The position numbers were made by a program, and so were the translations under genes. Positions 23,583-34,551 of a stretch of 64,000 nucleotides of DNA are shown piece after piece. Below the pieces are notes generated by a model. That model saw only the letters and a program-made list of their open reading frames with translations, was not told the DNA's origin and made no database searches. Position 1 is the stretch's first letter. Every line of letters starts with the position of its first letter. The stretch comes from Sternotherus odoratus (Eukaryota; Chordata; Testudines; Kinosternidae), in the NCBI GenBank assembly GCA_032164245.1, contig JAVMKO010000002.1, positions 181,418,920-181,482,919 on the forward strand. The letters run 5' to 3'.

Positions 23583-24620
23583 ATGTAGGCCTTAATGAGA
23601 AGCACTGAGTCAGTGATTGGACAGTACCAGAAAGGAGGAGAGATTTCAGTTCATTCAAAAAAGATCCCCTCTTGGGTACTTAAATTCCCATGGTACCAAT
23701 GATATGTGAATAGAAGTTGGATGGGATTCCATAAAAACGGTCATTGGTACCAAGGCAGAAAATTTACTAAAACGTTTTGAGTGAGTACATCCAGTCTCAG
23801 ACAGTAGCAGCACTAACAGTACAGAAGAGACTTTGGGAATAGACTTCTAAGAAACTGAATGTTTGCTGGAATAGACAAAGCAAATGGAGAAGCAAGCACA
23901 GTCACTGATGCCACAGGGGTCTTCGGTATCAAATGTGAAGTAGCTAGATCAATCTTAAATGAAGCCTTAGATGATCTTGCAGTACTGGAGCCTCAATGAA
24001 ACTCCCTTTGGAATCCAAGGTCTCCAGAACCTTAAATTGATAACCGAGATTTTTTTTGTAGGAGACTTATCTCTCCTGCCCCTTTTATTGGCATTCCCAG
24101 TCTTGCTACATGAAGCTCTTGATACCAGGGATGTAGAGAAAGCTCATATAACCCTCAAAGCTCTTGGTGACCAAGACTTGGCAGTAGGTTGGACCACAGC
24201 TATGTACCTTGAGGCCCTCAGTGACCCAGGATCCTGAAGTAGACAGGGAACTAATTGTGTTTGGAAGCCAGTATATGGGGAGGTTCTCCAAACCCATGTC
24301 AGAAGCCTGTCTTACGGCTTGCCCCAACATCAGTAACCCGGGTTCTTTTCCTGAGATCAGCTCCTCCTTTAAAAGCAGATCTTACACATACTGGGGATAT
24401 GGATGTCTCCCAATCTGTGAAGGCCCCACAAATCCTTGTCACTGACCAGGATAGATTCCCATCTGGAAAGACACCATTTAAAGCCTAGGGATCCTGGCAC
24501 GCTCCAGAACAACCTCTTGGCCAGGAAAAGCTAACAGAGAAAAGGTGACCCCAAAAATGAATTAAGCTAACTACAGAAGAATTGTATGCTCAATGCTCCA
24601 TCTCGGGCTCAACAACAGTT

Positions 24621-24760
24621 GAGAAGGAACTGAGCATGGTTCACCTGTGCAAACCTATATATCCTTTCTACAGGGCACAAGAATGAATAGGCTCATACAT
24701 GAGCACTGCTACCAAAAAAAAAATTTCTGATCAAATGCTCAGGTGCACATGCACACCTGA
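24621..24760 (-). repeat. DIRS-like inverted terminal repeat, right copy
   Basis: The reverse complement carries the same ordered blocks as 17649-17795, including TCAGGTGTGCATGTGC, GGTAGCAGTGC and CTCAGTTCCTTCTC. It defines the 5' side of the minus-strand DIRS-like element. Confidence 0.7.
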
Positions 24761-24950
24761 AGTACCCACAGAAATCTATTTAAAAAAAAACAAAACAAAA
24801 ACAAAAAACACACTTTTGCTAGGCTGTGTTCCTAGACATCAAAAGAATACTAAACAGCAACAGTTGAAAACAGGCGGAGTCTGAAAAGTTGGGCCTTCCC
24901 CTGATCTAGAGAATGGGAAGCCTTTGGGTGAAACAAGCACAGTCACTGTA

Positions 24951-25284
24951 CAGTAAACCCTCGATTTAACGGACCTCGATTTAACGGACTTCGGATGCAA
25001 CGGACAAAATTTCTGAGCAAGTCTGATGCATTCCTGATCCATTTCTGGCGGGCTGGCTTCCGGCTGCCGCCTGGCAGCCGGTGTCCGGGCGGGCTGGCTG
25101 ACGGCTCCCGGCAGCCGGTGCCCCGGTCCCGGCAGCGGGCGGGCTGCGGAGCTGCCGCCCCGACCCTGTGGCGGGCGGGCTGCTGCTCTGACAGCTCATT
25201 TTTTTATTATTATTAAATAACGGACTTTTTGATTTAACGGACACCCCCTTGCCCGAATTAGTCCGTTAAATGGAGGTTTTACTG
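24951..25284. mobile_element. Tigger-like MITE (CAGTAAACCCTCGATT family)
   Basis: A 334-bp element starting CAGTAAACCCTCGATTTAAC and ending in the inverse (…GAGGTTTTACTG), flanked by TA (24949-24950 and 25285-25286). Each end repeats the GATTTAACGGAC motif. The centre (25045-25190) is GC-rich with GGCGGGCTG repeats. The core of the nest at 58.6-59.8 kb is a longer member of this family. Confidence 0.85.
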
Positions 25285-25286
25285 TA

Positions 25287-27459
25287 TTAACCATTAGTTA
25301 CTATCCCACTCTTACCACCAAATATGTCAGAGCTATAGGAATAACCGCAACTCTGACCCCGTACCTCTAAGAGTGTTCCCTCCGCGGGAAGGTCTCAGGC
25401 CTCAATCTATCAACCCTCTCTTGGGTTGGAATCACACAGTTCTCCCAGTCTCAGAATAGGGGACTGCAGCTGAAGGCCTGGTACCAAATGTTATTTCAGG
25501 TATGACTTAAGATCAGACCCTGCAGTTGTGTTCCCTCTGTAGTGTTGATCTCCATGGTCCCAATTTGGCAAAAAACCTGCCTCACTTCAGAATGTAATCT
25601 GGAATGTAACCTAGTAACTGTGCTACTGCTGTATACTTGCCTTTAAGTATGCGTTGAGAGGTTGAGCTATAACTATTATGATTCTTGCTTGCCCCCTGTC
25701 CCCCGCCGCCCTCCAGTCCCGTTAAGATAGATCAATACATTCACAGAGAAAAGTCTTATACTGTAATCCAATATACAATAACTTAATCTCACTGGCCAGA
25801 TGACCTGGAGTTGCTGTGTGATACATTTTATAAACAACACAGTACACCACCATCACATCTGAATGTTTTCTACACCAACTAGAAAAAACTGTATTATGTA
25901 ATATGCTGTGAATTTAAACACACAAAAGTTTAACATTTTATTTCCTCTCTCACAGTATCATTAACTCTTCCATAAACTGTGTATAACAGTTGGTTAGACT
26001 GTTTAATGTAAACAATATGTAGTTTTATGTTGAAAACTGACTTTTTCAAGTTTTGTCTTAAATCCACAAAATTGTGAATTTTTTAATGGAAAATTTTAAA
26101 AAACATTAGTATTGTAACAGTTTCAACTGAGCTTTCAAATTCATACCACACTAAGGTGAATAAGGTGAGGACAGGCAGATTCTCACCTTTGCTGCAACTG
26201 TCTGAAAGGAGACAATTTGCCATAAGATTATATTAACAGAGCAACAATATCTGCTCATGTTCTGACAGCTGTATCAGGTATGAAATAAGAACTTTTAATG
26301 AAAATTCAGCATTTGCAAAAAAAAATTGCAATATGTTCACAACTACTATATTCCACAACACAATTTTCTCTTCCCTCTGAAAATACTTCTATTAAATCTG
26401 AGAATATTCTGTCTTCTCCCTTCCCCATAGTTAATTACCAATTGATCTATTTTCAGTTTAAATTCAATCTGACACTGTCAATTTCAGAGAATGGAAATTA
26501 TGCGATGGATTTCACAAAATAGATTCTGCACAAAAAGAGTCAACAATAGAACAGAGAAAGTTGTACAATAAATACTCTTAAGAGTACACTCCTTTTTAGC
26601 ATAGAAAATTCTATTCCTTGCCATTCAGATCACAGGAAAGTAACAAAATAAACCGACTGAAAGAGAGATGACTGGGCAAATGTAGAACTTATTTAATTCA
26701 TAGCAACTAACCCCAAGGGCAATTGCTGGCAAGTTCACTACTCATAGCTGTGTCATATGCTAGGATATGTACCAGACAGTTTTCTTCAGACACACTGCAA
26801 TCAATATGTCAGAACTGACATCACAGTTGGGGGTACCCTGCTATTACAAGCAAGTTACAAGATCCTAGCATAAAAGCATTTATCCAAAGTGACTGATTAA
26901 AGATTTTATAAAAGAAATGGGATTTATCCACACCTAAAAGTGAACATTTTGAAAAGTAATTATGCTGTTATAAATGTAATAAGCACAGTTGTCCTTCCCT
27001 CCTTAAATGTAAAATTGAGGAGAAAACACATTTTTTGTTTTGTCTATGAAACAAAAACTACTACAAATATTCTTAGTCAGTAGACTAATTTCTAGGCTTG
27101 TAATTTTTCAAACACACATGAAAACAAACCAGGGTAATGCATAGAAGAGTGAATTACTAACTAGCCTTTCATTTACAGGTTTTGGGTATTATAGACAGCA
27201 ATCACTCTAAATGACTGTTGCCTGCCTTACCGAGTTCATAATATCTACTAAGATCTTTGTAGAGCTTCTAAACTCTATGCACCACATCAACTGACTTAAA
27301 AATTGCGTAAAAATTCCATAAAACCAACTCAGAAATTTATAAATTCTGAAAAAATTAAGATTAGGTGGAAGTTTCAGCAAAAATTCATGAAACAAGGGGC
27401 AGGAGAGAGAAAGTCACACAAACCTCCATCCCCTGCCCCCTAGAGATTCTTAGTAGTCT
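25287..27459 (-). other. PHF14: PHF14 intron 4, middle part, nothing recognised
   Basis: AT-rich intronic sequence. A moderately GC-rich patch at 25.3-25.75 kb may be a degraded repeat, but no ends or motifs are visible. No coding signal or RNA gene is seen. Confidence 0.55.
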
Positions 27460-27712
27460 TAGGGCTGGGCTACACTGGGGGGAGAAGTGGGGGATGAGTG
27501 TCGAACTAAGATGCTATACTATTCGTGTAGCTGAAGTATCTTAGTTTGATTTACCTGGCCGTCCCCACGGCAGCAGGTTGACCGTGGCCGCTCCCCCGCC
27601 AACTCTGCTTACTCTTGCTGAGGTGGAGTACAGCCGTCAATTACTGCTTACTCTTGCTGCTTACAATTACTGCTTACTCTTGCTGAGGTGGAGTACAGCC
27701 GTCAATGCCAAA
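27460..27712. mobile_element. MITE remnant with an internal tandem duplication
   Basis: Begins near AGGGCTGGGCTACACTGGGG, then an internal inverted pair around GTGTAGCTGAAGTATCTTAG, then a GTCCCCACGGCAGC block. I recognise the layout as a common amniote/turtle MITE, also present at 37.6 kb. The right part is replaced by a duplicated segment of about 38 bases (TTACTCTTGCTGAGGTGGAG repeated at 27612 and 27674). Confidence 0.5.
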
Positions 27713-28216
27713 CCCCCTCGTTACAGCCATGAAGCCAATCTTGCTACAGAGTACACATACTCAATTACATCCAACTTTCAGCCATGCAATCTCCCACATT
27801 TTATCTTTTAACACTATATATACACACACATACACAGCTCACTTATTTTCATTTCTACTTCCTATAATTCTATATCCAGTCAAACTTCATAGGACTCCAC
27901 TCATTTCTTTGATATGCTGTTTGACTGCAACGTGTCATTACTAAATTAAGTCTCAGACAACTCAAATGTTAGCAATAAATATGCTAGAAATAACTACAGA
28001 AGTCAGGAAATAGGTAATTATTTTGCAGCTTACCCCCACAAAAAACTATAGGTACTTTACTCACAAGTACAATGACTTTCCTTATATTTGTGTTGTTGGA
28101 AGTGCAATGTAACCTCTGAAGATTACCTAACTAAAGAAAGCAAATTTAAATGCATTTAGCATTATAGAAATTCTTGTTTCAAGCAGGATGTCCATTAAGA
28201 TACAGTACACCTTATA

Positions 28217-28490
28217 CAGTAGACTCTTGATTATCCAGGATTGGATTAACCAGGATATCAAAAAATATATGCGCAACTCATAGGGCTGTCTCTGGCTTTG
28301 TTGCCACCCCAAGCACACACACAAAAAACCCTACCAGGGCGCAGGGCAGCCAGTGAACCAACACCCCCTCCCGCCAGCGCAGGGTGGCTAGTGAACCAAC
28401 CCCCTCTCCCCATATTTCCTATGGATGGGGATTATCCGTGATTTTATTAACCAGAATTATTTTTTTCCCTATCATCCTGGATAATCTACA
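28217..28490. mobile_element. Tigger/pogo-like element, right end damaged
   Basis: Starts CAGTAGACTCTTGATTATCC after TA and is related to 3365-3663 (shared 'CCAGTGAACCAAC' and 'GGAAATATGGGGA'-type interior in opposite order). The right TIR stops at …GGATAATCTACAG instead of the full inverted end. A 25-base CACACACAAAAAACCCTACC segment occurs both inside (28311) and just outside (28530), suggesting a local rearrangement. Confidence 0.6.
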
Positions 28491-29005
28491 GGTGTGCTTG
28501 TGCACAAGCACACCCTCAAGCCCCAAGAGCACACACAAAAAAACCCTACCAGACAGCTTGAAACAATGATTCAGAGGTGACTTCCCTTTTCCTGTATTAA
28601 TCTCATTTGAGGTTCAACTATAGAAATCAAATGATGATATTTTAATATCAACATTAACTATTTTATTGCTGATCATTTTTGCAGAGAGTATAGGGTGGAA
28701 GCAAAGCTGCTTCTGCATGCAAGGAAATGCAAAGGAAAAACAAAGGAAACAGACAGCACAGTGGGAGGAAAGCACAAAGGATGGAGAAGAAAAACGAAAC
28801 TGTAAGATATAGTAGTGATCTGAAAAGGCTAGTATGTTTTTCCACTTAGTGACATTATATGCAGCAATAAAGCTGTGAACAAAAAAATCTAAGTTAATAG
28901 TTACTATAAGTCATATTCTATTCTGGATCCTTGTGCACAACCTCCACTGATATCAGTGAATGTTCCACTGTGGATAGAAGGGAGTAAATGTATATCTACA
29001 GGAGC

Positions 29006-29211
29006 ATAATTAAACATGAATGCCGCCATTGCTTGGTCCCAAGCCCAAGATGTGAAAAGAGGAGAGGAGGGTTTTGCGTTGGGCTAGCAACCCACCGTAA
29101 AAAAAGAATGCTATAGAAATGTCAACCAAATCTTCAGCGAATGGAGAAGAATGGTTGGCGCCTTATGCTCCACCAGGAGTGAAGAGGATAAGGAGGATAA
29201 TTAAACATGAA
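29006..29211 (+). mobile_element. Short retroposon flanked by a 15-bp target duplication
   Basis: The 15-base sequence ATAATTAAACATGAA occurs at 29006-29020 and again at 29197-29211. The 176-bp insert between them has a GC-balanced body and a purine-rich tail (GAAGAGGATAAGGAGG). This is the signature of target-primed reverse transcription, either a SINE or a 5'-truncated LINE. The body resembles an RTE-type fragment I recall, but the family is not certain. Confidence 0.6.
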
Positions 29212-29815
29212 ATTCACAAATTCTTTGTTTGACACCACTCACTTAATGAAAGAATACCAGATTGTCTCTTTTCCCTAAAAACTGCTTGGCTTTTGAGCTA
29301 AGGGTCGCATAGCTAGCAGCCATGAAGACATTTCCATAATGTGTTTCTCTACATAATTTTTTTTTAAAATAAATCCATACTCCTAAAGTAAAAAACTGTT
29401 TCATTGGTTAGAATATCATTGCCAAAGCTTGTTCCATTTCTAGCAATTTGGACTAGTTTGAATTAATTTATTTTATTTGTATTCTAAAAAGCTCAAGAAG
29501 AAAATATACACTTTTGTATCCCTTGATGTAAACACTAGAGTAAGCTGAAGACTAACCATGTTTGGTGACATATACTTTTAAAACTACAAATAAAATATAA
29601 AAATCTTTGTTACAGAAAATATATTGAACTATTATGGTGCAAACAGTAACTATAATCTTAAAAAAAATTAAGAAAAAGGGAAGAATTACAAATGTTTTAT
29701 GAATTAAAAAAAACTATTTTGTAAAATAAAGTGTTCATGGATTTTAACCAGGGGAAAAGATTGTCACTTCTCCGACATATTTTCAGCCTGTACTCTAACA
29801 AGATGCACTGTGATA

Positions 29816-30015
29816 NNNNNNNNNNNNNNNNNNNNNNNNNNNNNNNNNNNNNNNNNNNNNNNNNNNNNNNNNNNNNNNNNNNNNNNNNNNNNNNNNNNNN
29901 NNNNNNNNNNNNNNNNNNNNNNNNNNNNNNNNNNNNNNNNNNNNNNNNNNNNNNNNNNNNNNNNNNNNNNNNNNNNNNNNNNNNNNNNNNNNNNNNNNNN
30001 NNNNNNNNNNNNNNN
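29816..30015. other. Assembly gap (200 N)
   Basis: A run of 200 N, probably a placeholder rather than a measured size. It ends 42 bases before the 5' LTR of the young retrotransposon, so assembly difficulty there is plausible. Confidence 0.99.
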
Positions 30016-30167
30016 ATGCTAAGTTCAGGTTTTATTTGTTACAGGACACTAGAGCTGTGTGACGGGGCGGACCGGCCCCGCACGGGCCAGGGCTGCCCCT
30101 GGCCGGAAGTGCTAGCAGCGGAAGTCCCGCCCCCGCTGCACTGGGCATGCTCCAAATGCTCAGGCAG

Positions 30168-30173
30168 TATAAA
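30168..30173 (+). promoter_or_regulatory. TATA box of the 5' LTR
   Basis: TATAAA about 110 bases into the LTR, followed by GCAAGGGAGCACAGCTCAGT. Its position fits a U3/R boundary promoter. The matching site in the 3' LTR is at 35750-35755, which could drive transcription out into the host intron, antisense to PHF14. Confidence 0.6.
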
Positions 30174-30520
30174 GCAAGGGAGCACAGCTCAGTCGGGGCG
30201 GACTGCCGGAGGGGGAGGACGTGCCGGGAGAGCTCCCACTGAGGACCAGCCCCAGCCACACCAGGAGCCGGAATCGGAGCCGTGGCCGGACCCTGCCTTC
30301 GAGCCTGAAGCTGACCACAGCCTGCCAGATGCCCTAGACCACTACCTGACTGAGGGGGCGACGGACCCAGCCCTATACGGGGGATCAGCAACCAGCCAGG
30401 GGACCCCGTCGCTGGATCAGGTAGGAACTGGCCCCAGGATAGTGAGGGAGTGGTATAGCCCACCCGAAGACACTCAGCGTGTTGCGGTTGGATCTCCCCG
30501 CTGAGTGGGGTCAGGTGCAG

Positions 30521-31112
30521 GGCCACTAGGCCACACTACCCCAGTGAAGGGGGGGCTGTTAGAGACACTGGCCGCTAGGCCACACTGCCCCAGGGAAGGG
30601 GGATTGATATAGACTCTGGCCCTTGGGCCCCACTGCCCCAGCCAAGGGGGCTGGTACTGACTCTGGCCATTGGGCCACACTGCCCCAGCCAAGGGGGCTG
30701 GTACTGACTCTGGCCATTGGGCCACACTGCCCCAGAGAAGGGGGGTACTGATAGACTCTGGCCATTGGGCCACACTGCCCCAGCCGAGGGGGCTGATATT
30801 GACTCTGGCCATTGGGCCACACTGCCCCAGAGAAGGGGGGTTCTGATAGACTCTGGCCATTGGGCCACACTGCCCCAGCCGAGGGGGCTGATATTGACTC
30901 TGGCCATTGGGCCATACTGCCCCAGCTGAGGGGGCTGATACTGACTCTGGCCATTGGGCCATACTGCCCCAGCCGAGGGGGCTGATACTGACTCTGGCCA
31001 TTGGGCCATACTGCCCCAGCCGAGGGGGCTGATATTGACTCTGGCCATTGGGCCATACTGTCCCAGCCGACGGGACCCGTCAGGGACTCCGGCCACTAGG
31101 CCTCATTGCCCC
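30521..31112 (+). repeat. 47-bp tandem array inside the 5' LTR
   Basis: The core unit is built on CTGGCCATTGGGCCACACTG followed by CCCCAGCC(A/G)AGGGGGCTG and a short linker. Nine units carry the exact CCATTGGGCCA core, with degenerate units at both edges. A variant type has CAGAGAAGGGGGG in place of CAGCCGAGGGGG. The array keeps all three minus-strand frames open, which explains the long antisense open frames here. Confidence 0.92.
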
Positions 31113-31138
31113 GCCTGGGGGGCGTGAACCCTGACACG

Positions 31139-31155
31139 TGGTGGAGAACGCAGGC
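31139..31155 (+). promoter_or_regulatory. Primer-binding site
   Basis: TGGTGGAGAACGCAGGC begins two bases after the 5' LTR. Starting with TGG fits pairing with the CCA end of a tRNA. I could not match the remaining bases to a specific tRNA from memory. Confidence 0.65.
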
Positions 31156-31279
31156 AGCGATCCGGGCCTGCTGAGAGGCCCGATCGAAGCCCAGTGAGCT
31201 AACGATACCCCATTGAGCGGGCCTGCCGAGAGGCCCAGTCATAGACCAGTGAGGGACGGGGACTCCATCGCCGAGCACG

Positions 31280-32152
31280 ATGGATCCCGAGAAACTGCTA
31301 AAATGGATGGCGGAGAGGCAGCAAGAGCAGGCGGCCCAGCAGCAGCAGCAGCAGACTCAGCTGATGCAGCAGATGGCCACCCAGCAGCAGCGGTTGATGG
31401 CCCAACAACAGGAGCAGCAGCAGCAACTCCTACGGGACTTAGCAGCCCAGCAGCACGCGCAGCAAGAGCACCTGGTGCAGCAGATGGCCACACTGATACG
31501 CCCCGCCGGTGCCACTGGCCCCATACCCGCCGCAGCAGGACGCGGATGGACGGCTGGCGAGCTGCCGGTGCGTCTTACCAAGATGGGCCCCGACGATGAC
31601 CCAGAGGCATTCCTGGTCACCTTTGAGCGGGTGGCGACGGCGGCCCGGTGGCCCCAAGAACATTGGGCCACCCTACTAGCCCCGTATCTGACGGGGCAGG
31701 CACAGGCCGCCTATCGCAGCCTTGAACCCCAGGAGGCCCTTGAATACCTAAAGGTCAAGGCGGCTATTTTGGACCACACTGGCATCAACCCTGAAACCTA
31801 CCGCCAACGCCTCCGCCAGGAACCATATCCGGCGGGGGCCCGTCCACGGGCGGTGGCCCAGCGGGTGCAAGATCTCTGTTGGCGGTGGCTGAATCCCGAC
31901 GGACTGACAGGGCCTCAGGTAGCAGAGAAAGTGGCCTTGGAACAGTTCACACTCATCCTCCCAGCGGGGGGGAGAGCCTGGGTACGACGGCACCGACCTA
32001 CGACGCTGTCGGATGCCGTGGGCTTGATGGAGGACTATATGGCCGCCGAGGGAAGTGAGGCACCGCCCAAGGCAGACTGGAACCCTCCCAGGAAGGCCGG
32101 ACCCGATAAAGGTAAATCCCAAGGAAGGGGGACTCGAGCTCCACCGCCCTAG
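31280..32152 (+). CDS. Retrotransposon Gag-like protein
   Basis: A 290-codon open frame starting [10 protein letters not shown]. Residues about 10-75 are very rich in glutamine, probably a coiled coil. The central part ([10 protein letters not shown], then [17 protein letters not shown]) is the capsid-like domain seen in vertebrate Gag-derived and SCAN-related proteins. The C-terminus is basic and proline-rich and ends without a zinc knuckle. The knuckle is found downstream in the other frame. This is the structural protein that packages element RNA. It follows a 143-bp leader after the 5' LTR. Confidence 0.85.
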   Translation: MDPEKLLKWMAERQQEQAAQQQQQQTQLMQQMATQQQRLMAQQQEQQQQLLRDLAAQQHAQQEHLVQQMATLIRPAGATGPIPAAAGRGWTAGELPVRLTKMGPDDDPEAFLVTFERVATAARWPQEHWATLLAPYLTGQAQAAYRSLEPQEALEYLKVKAAILDHTGINPETYRQRLRQEPYPAGARPRAVAQRVQDLCWRWLNPDGLTGPQVAEKVALEQFTLILPAGGRAWVRRHRPTTLSDAVGLMEDYMAAEGSEAPPKADWNPPRKAGPDKGKSQGRGTRAPPP

Positions 32153-34551
32153 TCCGGCCCCCGACCCCACGACCGGCTACCCCGGAACATCGACCCCGGA
32201 CCAGCCGAGCCCCGGGCCGGGGGGAACCATACCCGCGAGAGGGAGGAAGCCCGCGACAGGAGAGGCCAAGGGCCAGAGAGAATCGAGAGCGCTGCTGGGA
32301 GTGTGGACAAGAGGGACACTTCCGGCGAGAGTGCCCCTTTATGGACTGCAGCTACGCGCAAGTCTGCGTGGCGGGCCAAAGGGCTCGGGGCCCAGCGGCG
32401 GGGAAGATAGTGATCCCCGTGCGGATCCAGGGGCTCATCACGCAGGCCCTTGTGGATTCAGGGTGTAGTCAGACCCTCGTACGGGAGGGGCTGATCCCCG
32501 GCCTTAGATCCACAGGCCCACTGATGCACTTGCAGTGCGTGCACGGGGACATCCGGCCGTACCCCACGACATGGGTGGAGGTGGGCCCCCGGAGGATGGG
32601 CCTCCGAGTGGGCATGATCCCAAGGCTGGCGTACCCCGCGGTACTGGGACGGGACTGGCCAGACTTTGGCGAAATCCTCAAGGGGTTCCAAACACTGGCC
32701 CCAGCGCCAACAGGGACGAGGCCTCCACGGAGGGGGTTGTTCGGGCGGCCACCGGAGCCGGACCCAGGGGAGGGAACCTCAACTGAGGGGGCACCGCCTG
32801 GGCCCCAGACCGATGACCAGCCCACCGTGGAAGGAACCAGAGAGGAACTGGAGCGCGACGGGGATTTCCTCTTAGAGCAGAGGGAAGATCCAACCCTGAG
32901 CAGAGCGTGGGAGCAGGCTACCACCCCCGAGCCAGGCGCAGACCCCGACACGACACTTCCCCAGGGGCCCCGGTTCGAGATTTGGCAGGACCGCTTGTAT
33001 CGAGTGGTGCAGGACCCACCGAACCCCGACCCGATCAAGCAATTGTTGGTGCCTCAGCGGTTACGCTCAAGCCTCCTGCGGCTGGCCCACGCTAACCCCT
33101 GGGCAGGACACCTGGGACGGGAGAAGACTCTCCAGCGGGTGGCCCGCCGCTTCTTCTGGCCAGGCATTCACCGGGAAGTCCGGGACTATTGTGCATCCTG
33201 CCCGGAATGTCAACGGGCCGGACACAAGGGAGTCGCCAGGGCCCCTCTGGTACCCATGCCAGTAATCGGGGTCCCCTTCGAACGAATCGGAATGGACCTG
33301 GTGGGCCCTTTGGAGAGGAGCAAGACGGGGAACCGCTTCATTCTGGTGGTCGTGGACTACGCTACTCGGTATCCCGAGGCCGTCCCCCTGCGATCAGCCA
33401 CAGCGCCCATGATCGCAGCCGAGCTCGTTAAGATCTTCGCCAGGGTGGGAATCCCCGCGGAGATATTGACAGACCAGGGCACGAACGTTTCCTCTAAATT
33501 AATAGCGGAACTATGCCGCCTCCTCAACATCCGGACCCTCCGCACGTCCGTGTACCATCCACAGACGGATGGACTAGTGGAGCGCTTTAATGGTACACTG
33601 AAGACCATGCTACGGAAGTTTGTGGAGGAAGACCCCTCGCATTGGGATACCCTGCTACCGGCCCTCCTGTTTGCTGTAAGGGAGGTGCCACAGGCTTCAA
33701 CCGGATACTCACCCTTTGAACTTCTGTACGGACGACAGCCGAGGGGGATTCTAGACCTCCTTAAGGAGGAGTGGGAGACCCAGGAGACGAGAGTCCTAGG
33801 GACCACCCACTACGTTCTACGGCTACGGGAACGACTCCGGGCACTGAGCGACTTCGCCAGGGAGAATCTGGAACAGGCCCAGAAAACGCAAGAGCGGATC
33901 TACAACAGGGGGGCTAAGACACGGAGCTTCAAACCCGGAGATCGGGTGTTACTCCTGTTGCCGTCCACCGAATCGAAGCTCTTGGCCAAGTGGCAGGGGC
34001 CTTTCGAGATTACCCGACGAGTGGGCCAGGTGGACTACGAGGTCCGACTACCAGGGCGGCGAAAGGAGACCCGCGTATACCACGTGAACCTCCTGAAAGC
34101 GTGGAAATCCCGGGAGGCAATGCTCATTAGCCCATCCCCCCCGGAACCTGAATTGGGGCCCCTAGCCGGGGGGCCCCCGGATCCAAAACCGGTGACGCTG
34201 GGCGTGGGTCTCACCCCGGCTCAGCAGACGCAAGTACAAAGGCTTGTCCAGGACTTTCCGGACGTTTTGTCCGCCCGGCCGGGGCGCACCGACCGGACAA
34301 GCCATCATGTAGCGACCACACCGGGCCAGAAGGTGAGGAACCCTCACCGGCCGTTACCCCGAAAGATGTGGGAGGCCGTGAAGAGAGAGCTCGATACCAT
34401 GCTGGAGATGGGGGTAGTTGAGGAGTCAAAGAGTGAATGGCGTAGCCCGATCGTCCTGGTTCCCAAGCCGGACGGGACCTCCCGATTTTGTATTGATTTC
34501 GGAAGGTCAACGCCATTTCCAGGTTCGACGCCTACCCGATGCCCCGAATAG
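32116..34551 (+). CDS. Pol part 1: zinc knuckle, protease, integrase, RT N-terminus
   Basis: The frame is open from 32116, overlapping gag by 37 bases in the -1 frame. The first internal ATG is at 32341. [15 protein letters not shown] zinc knuckle ends just before that ATG. Counting from 32341: protease with D-S-G at residues 39-41; integrase HHCC zinc finger at about 249-290; integrase core D319, D378, E414 (35 residues between the last two, the usual D,D35E spacing); then a basic/chromo-like C-terminal region. After about residue 615 the RT N-terminus begins (…[13 protein letters not shown]). The frame leaves the RT after C-I-D-F and stops 16 codons later, so a one-base frame break near 34500 separates it from part 2. 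Confidence 0.9.
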   Translation: MPRKGDSSSTALVRPPTPRPATPEHRPRTSRAPGRGEPYPREGGSPRQERPRARENRERCWECGQEGHFRRECPFMDCSYAQVCVAGQRARGPAAGKIVIPVRIQGLITQALVDSGCSQTLVREGLIPGLRSTGPLMHLQCVHGDIRPYPTTWVEVGPRRMGLRVGMIPRLAYPAVLGRDWPDFGEILKGFQTLAPAPTGTRPPRRGLFGRPPEPDPGEGTSTEGAPPGPQTDDQPTVEGTREELERDGDFLLEQREDPTLSRAWEQATTPEPGADPDTTLPQGPRFEIWQDRLYRVVQDPPNPDPIKQLLVPQRLRSSLLRLAHANPWAGHLGREKTLQRVARRFFWPGIHREVRDYCASCPECQRAGHKGVARAPLVPMPVIGVPFERIGMDLVGPLERSKTGNRFILVVVDYATRYPEAVPLRSATAPMIAAELVKIFARVGIPAEILTDQGTNVSSKLIAELCRLLNIRTLRTSVYHPQTDGLVERFNGTLKTMLRKFVEEDPSHWDTLLPALLFAVREVPQASTGYSPFELLYGRQPRGILDLLKEEWETQETRVLGTTHYVLRLRERLRALSDFARENLEQAQKTQERIYNRGAKTRSFKPGDRVLLLLPSTESKLLAKWQGPFEITRRVGQVDYEVRLPGRRKETRVYHVNLLKAWKSREAMLISPSPPEPELGPLAGGPPDPKPVTLGVGLTPAQQTQVQRLVQDFPDVLSARPGRTDRTSHHVATTPGQKVRNPHRPLPRKMWEAVKRELDTMLEMGVVEESKSEWRSPIVLVPKPDGTSRFCIDFGRSTPFPGSTPTRCPE

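Larger units (their letters stand above)
17607..24850 (-). mobile_element. Decayed DIRS-like retrotransposon, antisense to window
   Basis: On the minus strand, reading from high to low coordinates, remnants appear in order: an unassigned gag-like region (about 24.5-21.4 kb), reverse transcriptase (about 21.31-20.54 kb), RNase H (20.39-20.11 kb) and tyrosine recombinase (18.80-18.44 kb). This is the DIRS order. The ends carry inverted terminal repeats (17649-17795 and 24621-24760) rather than direct LTRs, another DIRS hallmark. Frames are broken throughout, so the copy is dead. It was later hit by a solo LTR (19228-19967) and an hAT element (23162-23582). Exact outer ends are uncertain by tens of bases. 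It lies in the same strand sense as PHF14. Confidence 0.72.
30058..31136 (+). repeat. 5' LTR (1079 bp)
   Basis: Starts TGTGACGGGGCGGACC and ends GTGAACCCTGACA. The first 460 bases are unique and match the 3' LTR base for base by eye. The last 600 bases are mostly a 47-bp tandem array. The LTR is GC-rich, in strong contrast to the flanking intron. Confidence 0.93.

Noticed and set aside
30474..31096. Three overlapping minus-strand open frames of 165-175 codons (and longer ones at 36056-36867)
   Set aside because: They are produced by the 47-bp tandem array, which keeps all three frames open and gives the same repeating peptide in each. No start, domain or codon pattern supports a gene.
30521..31112. 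Possible CRISPR-like array
   Set aside because: Repeats are directly tandem without unique spacers, are imperfect, and lie inside the LTR of a vertebrate retrotransposon.
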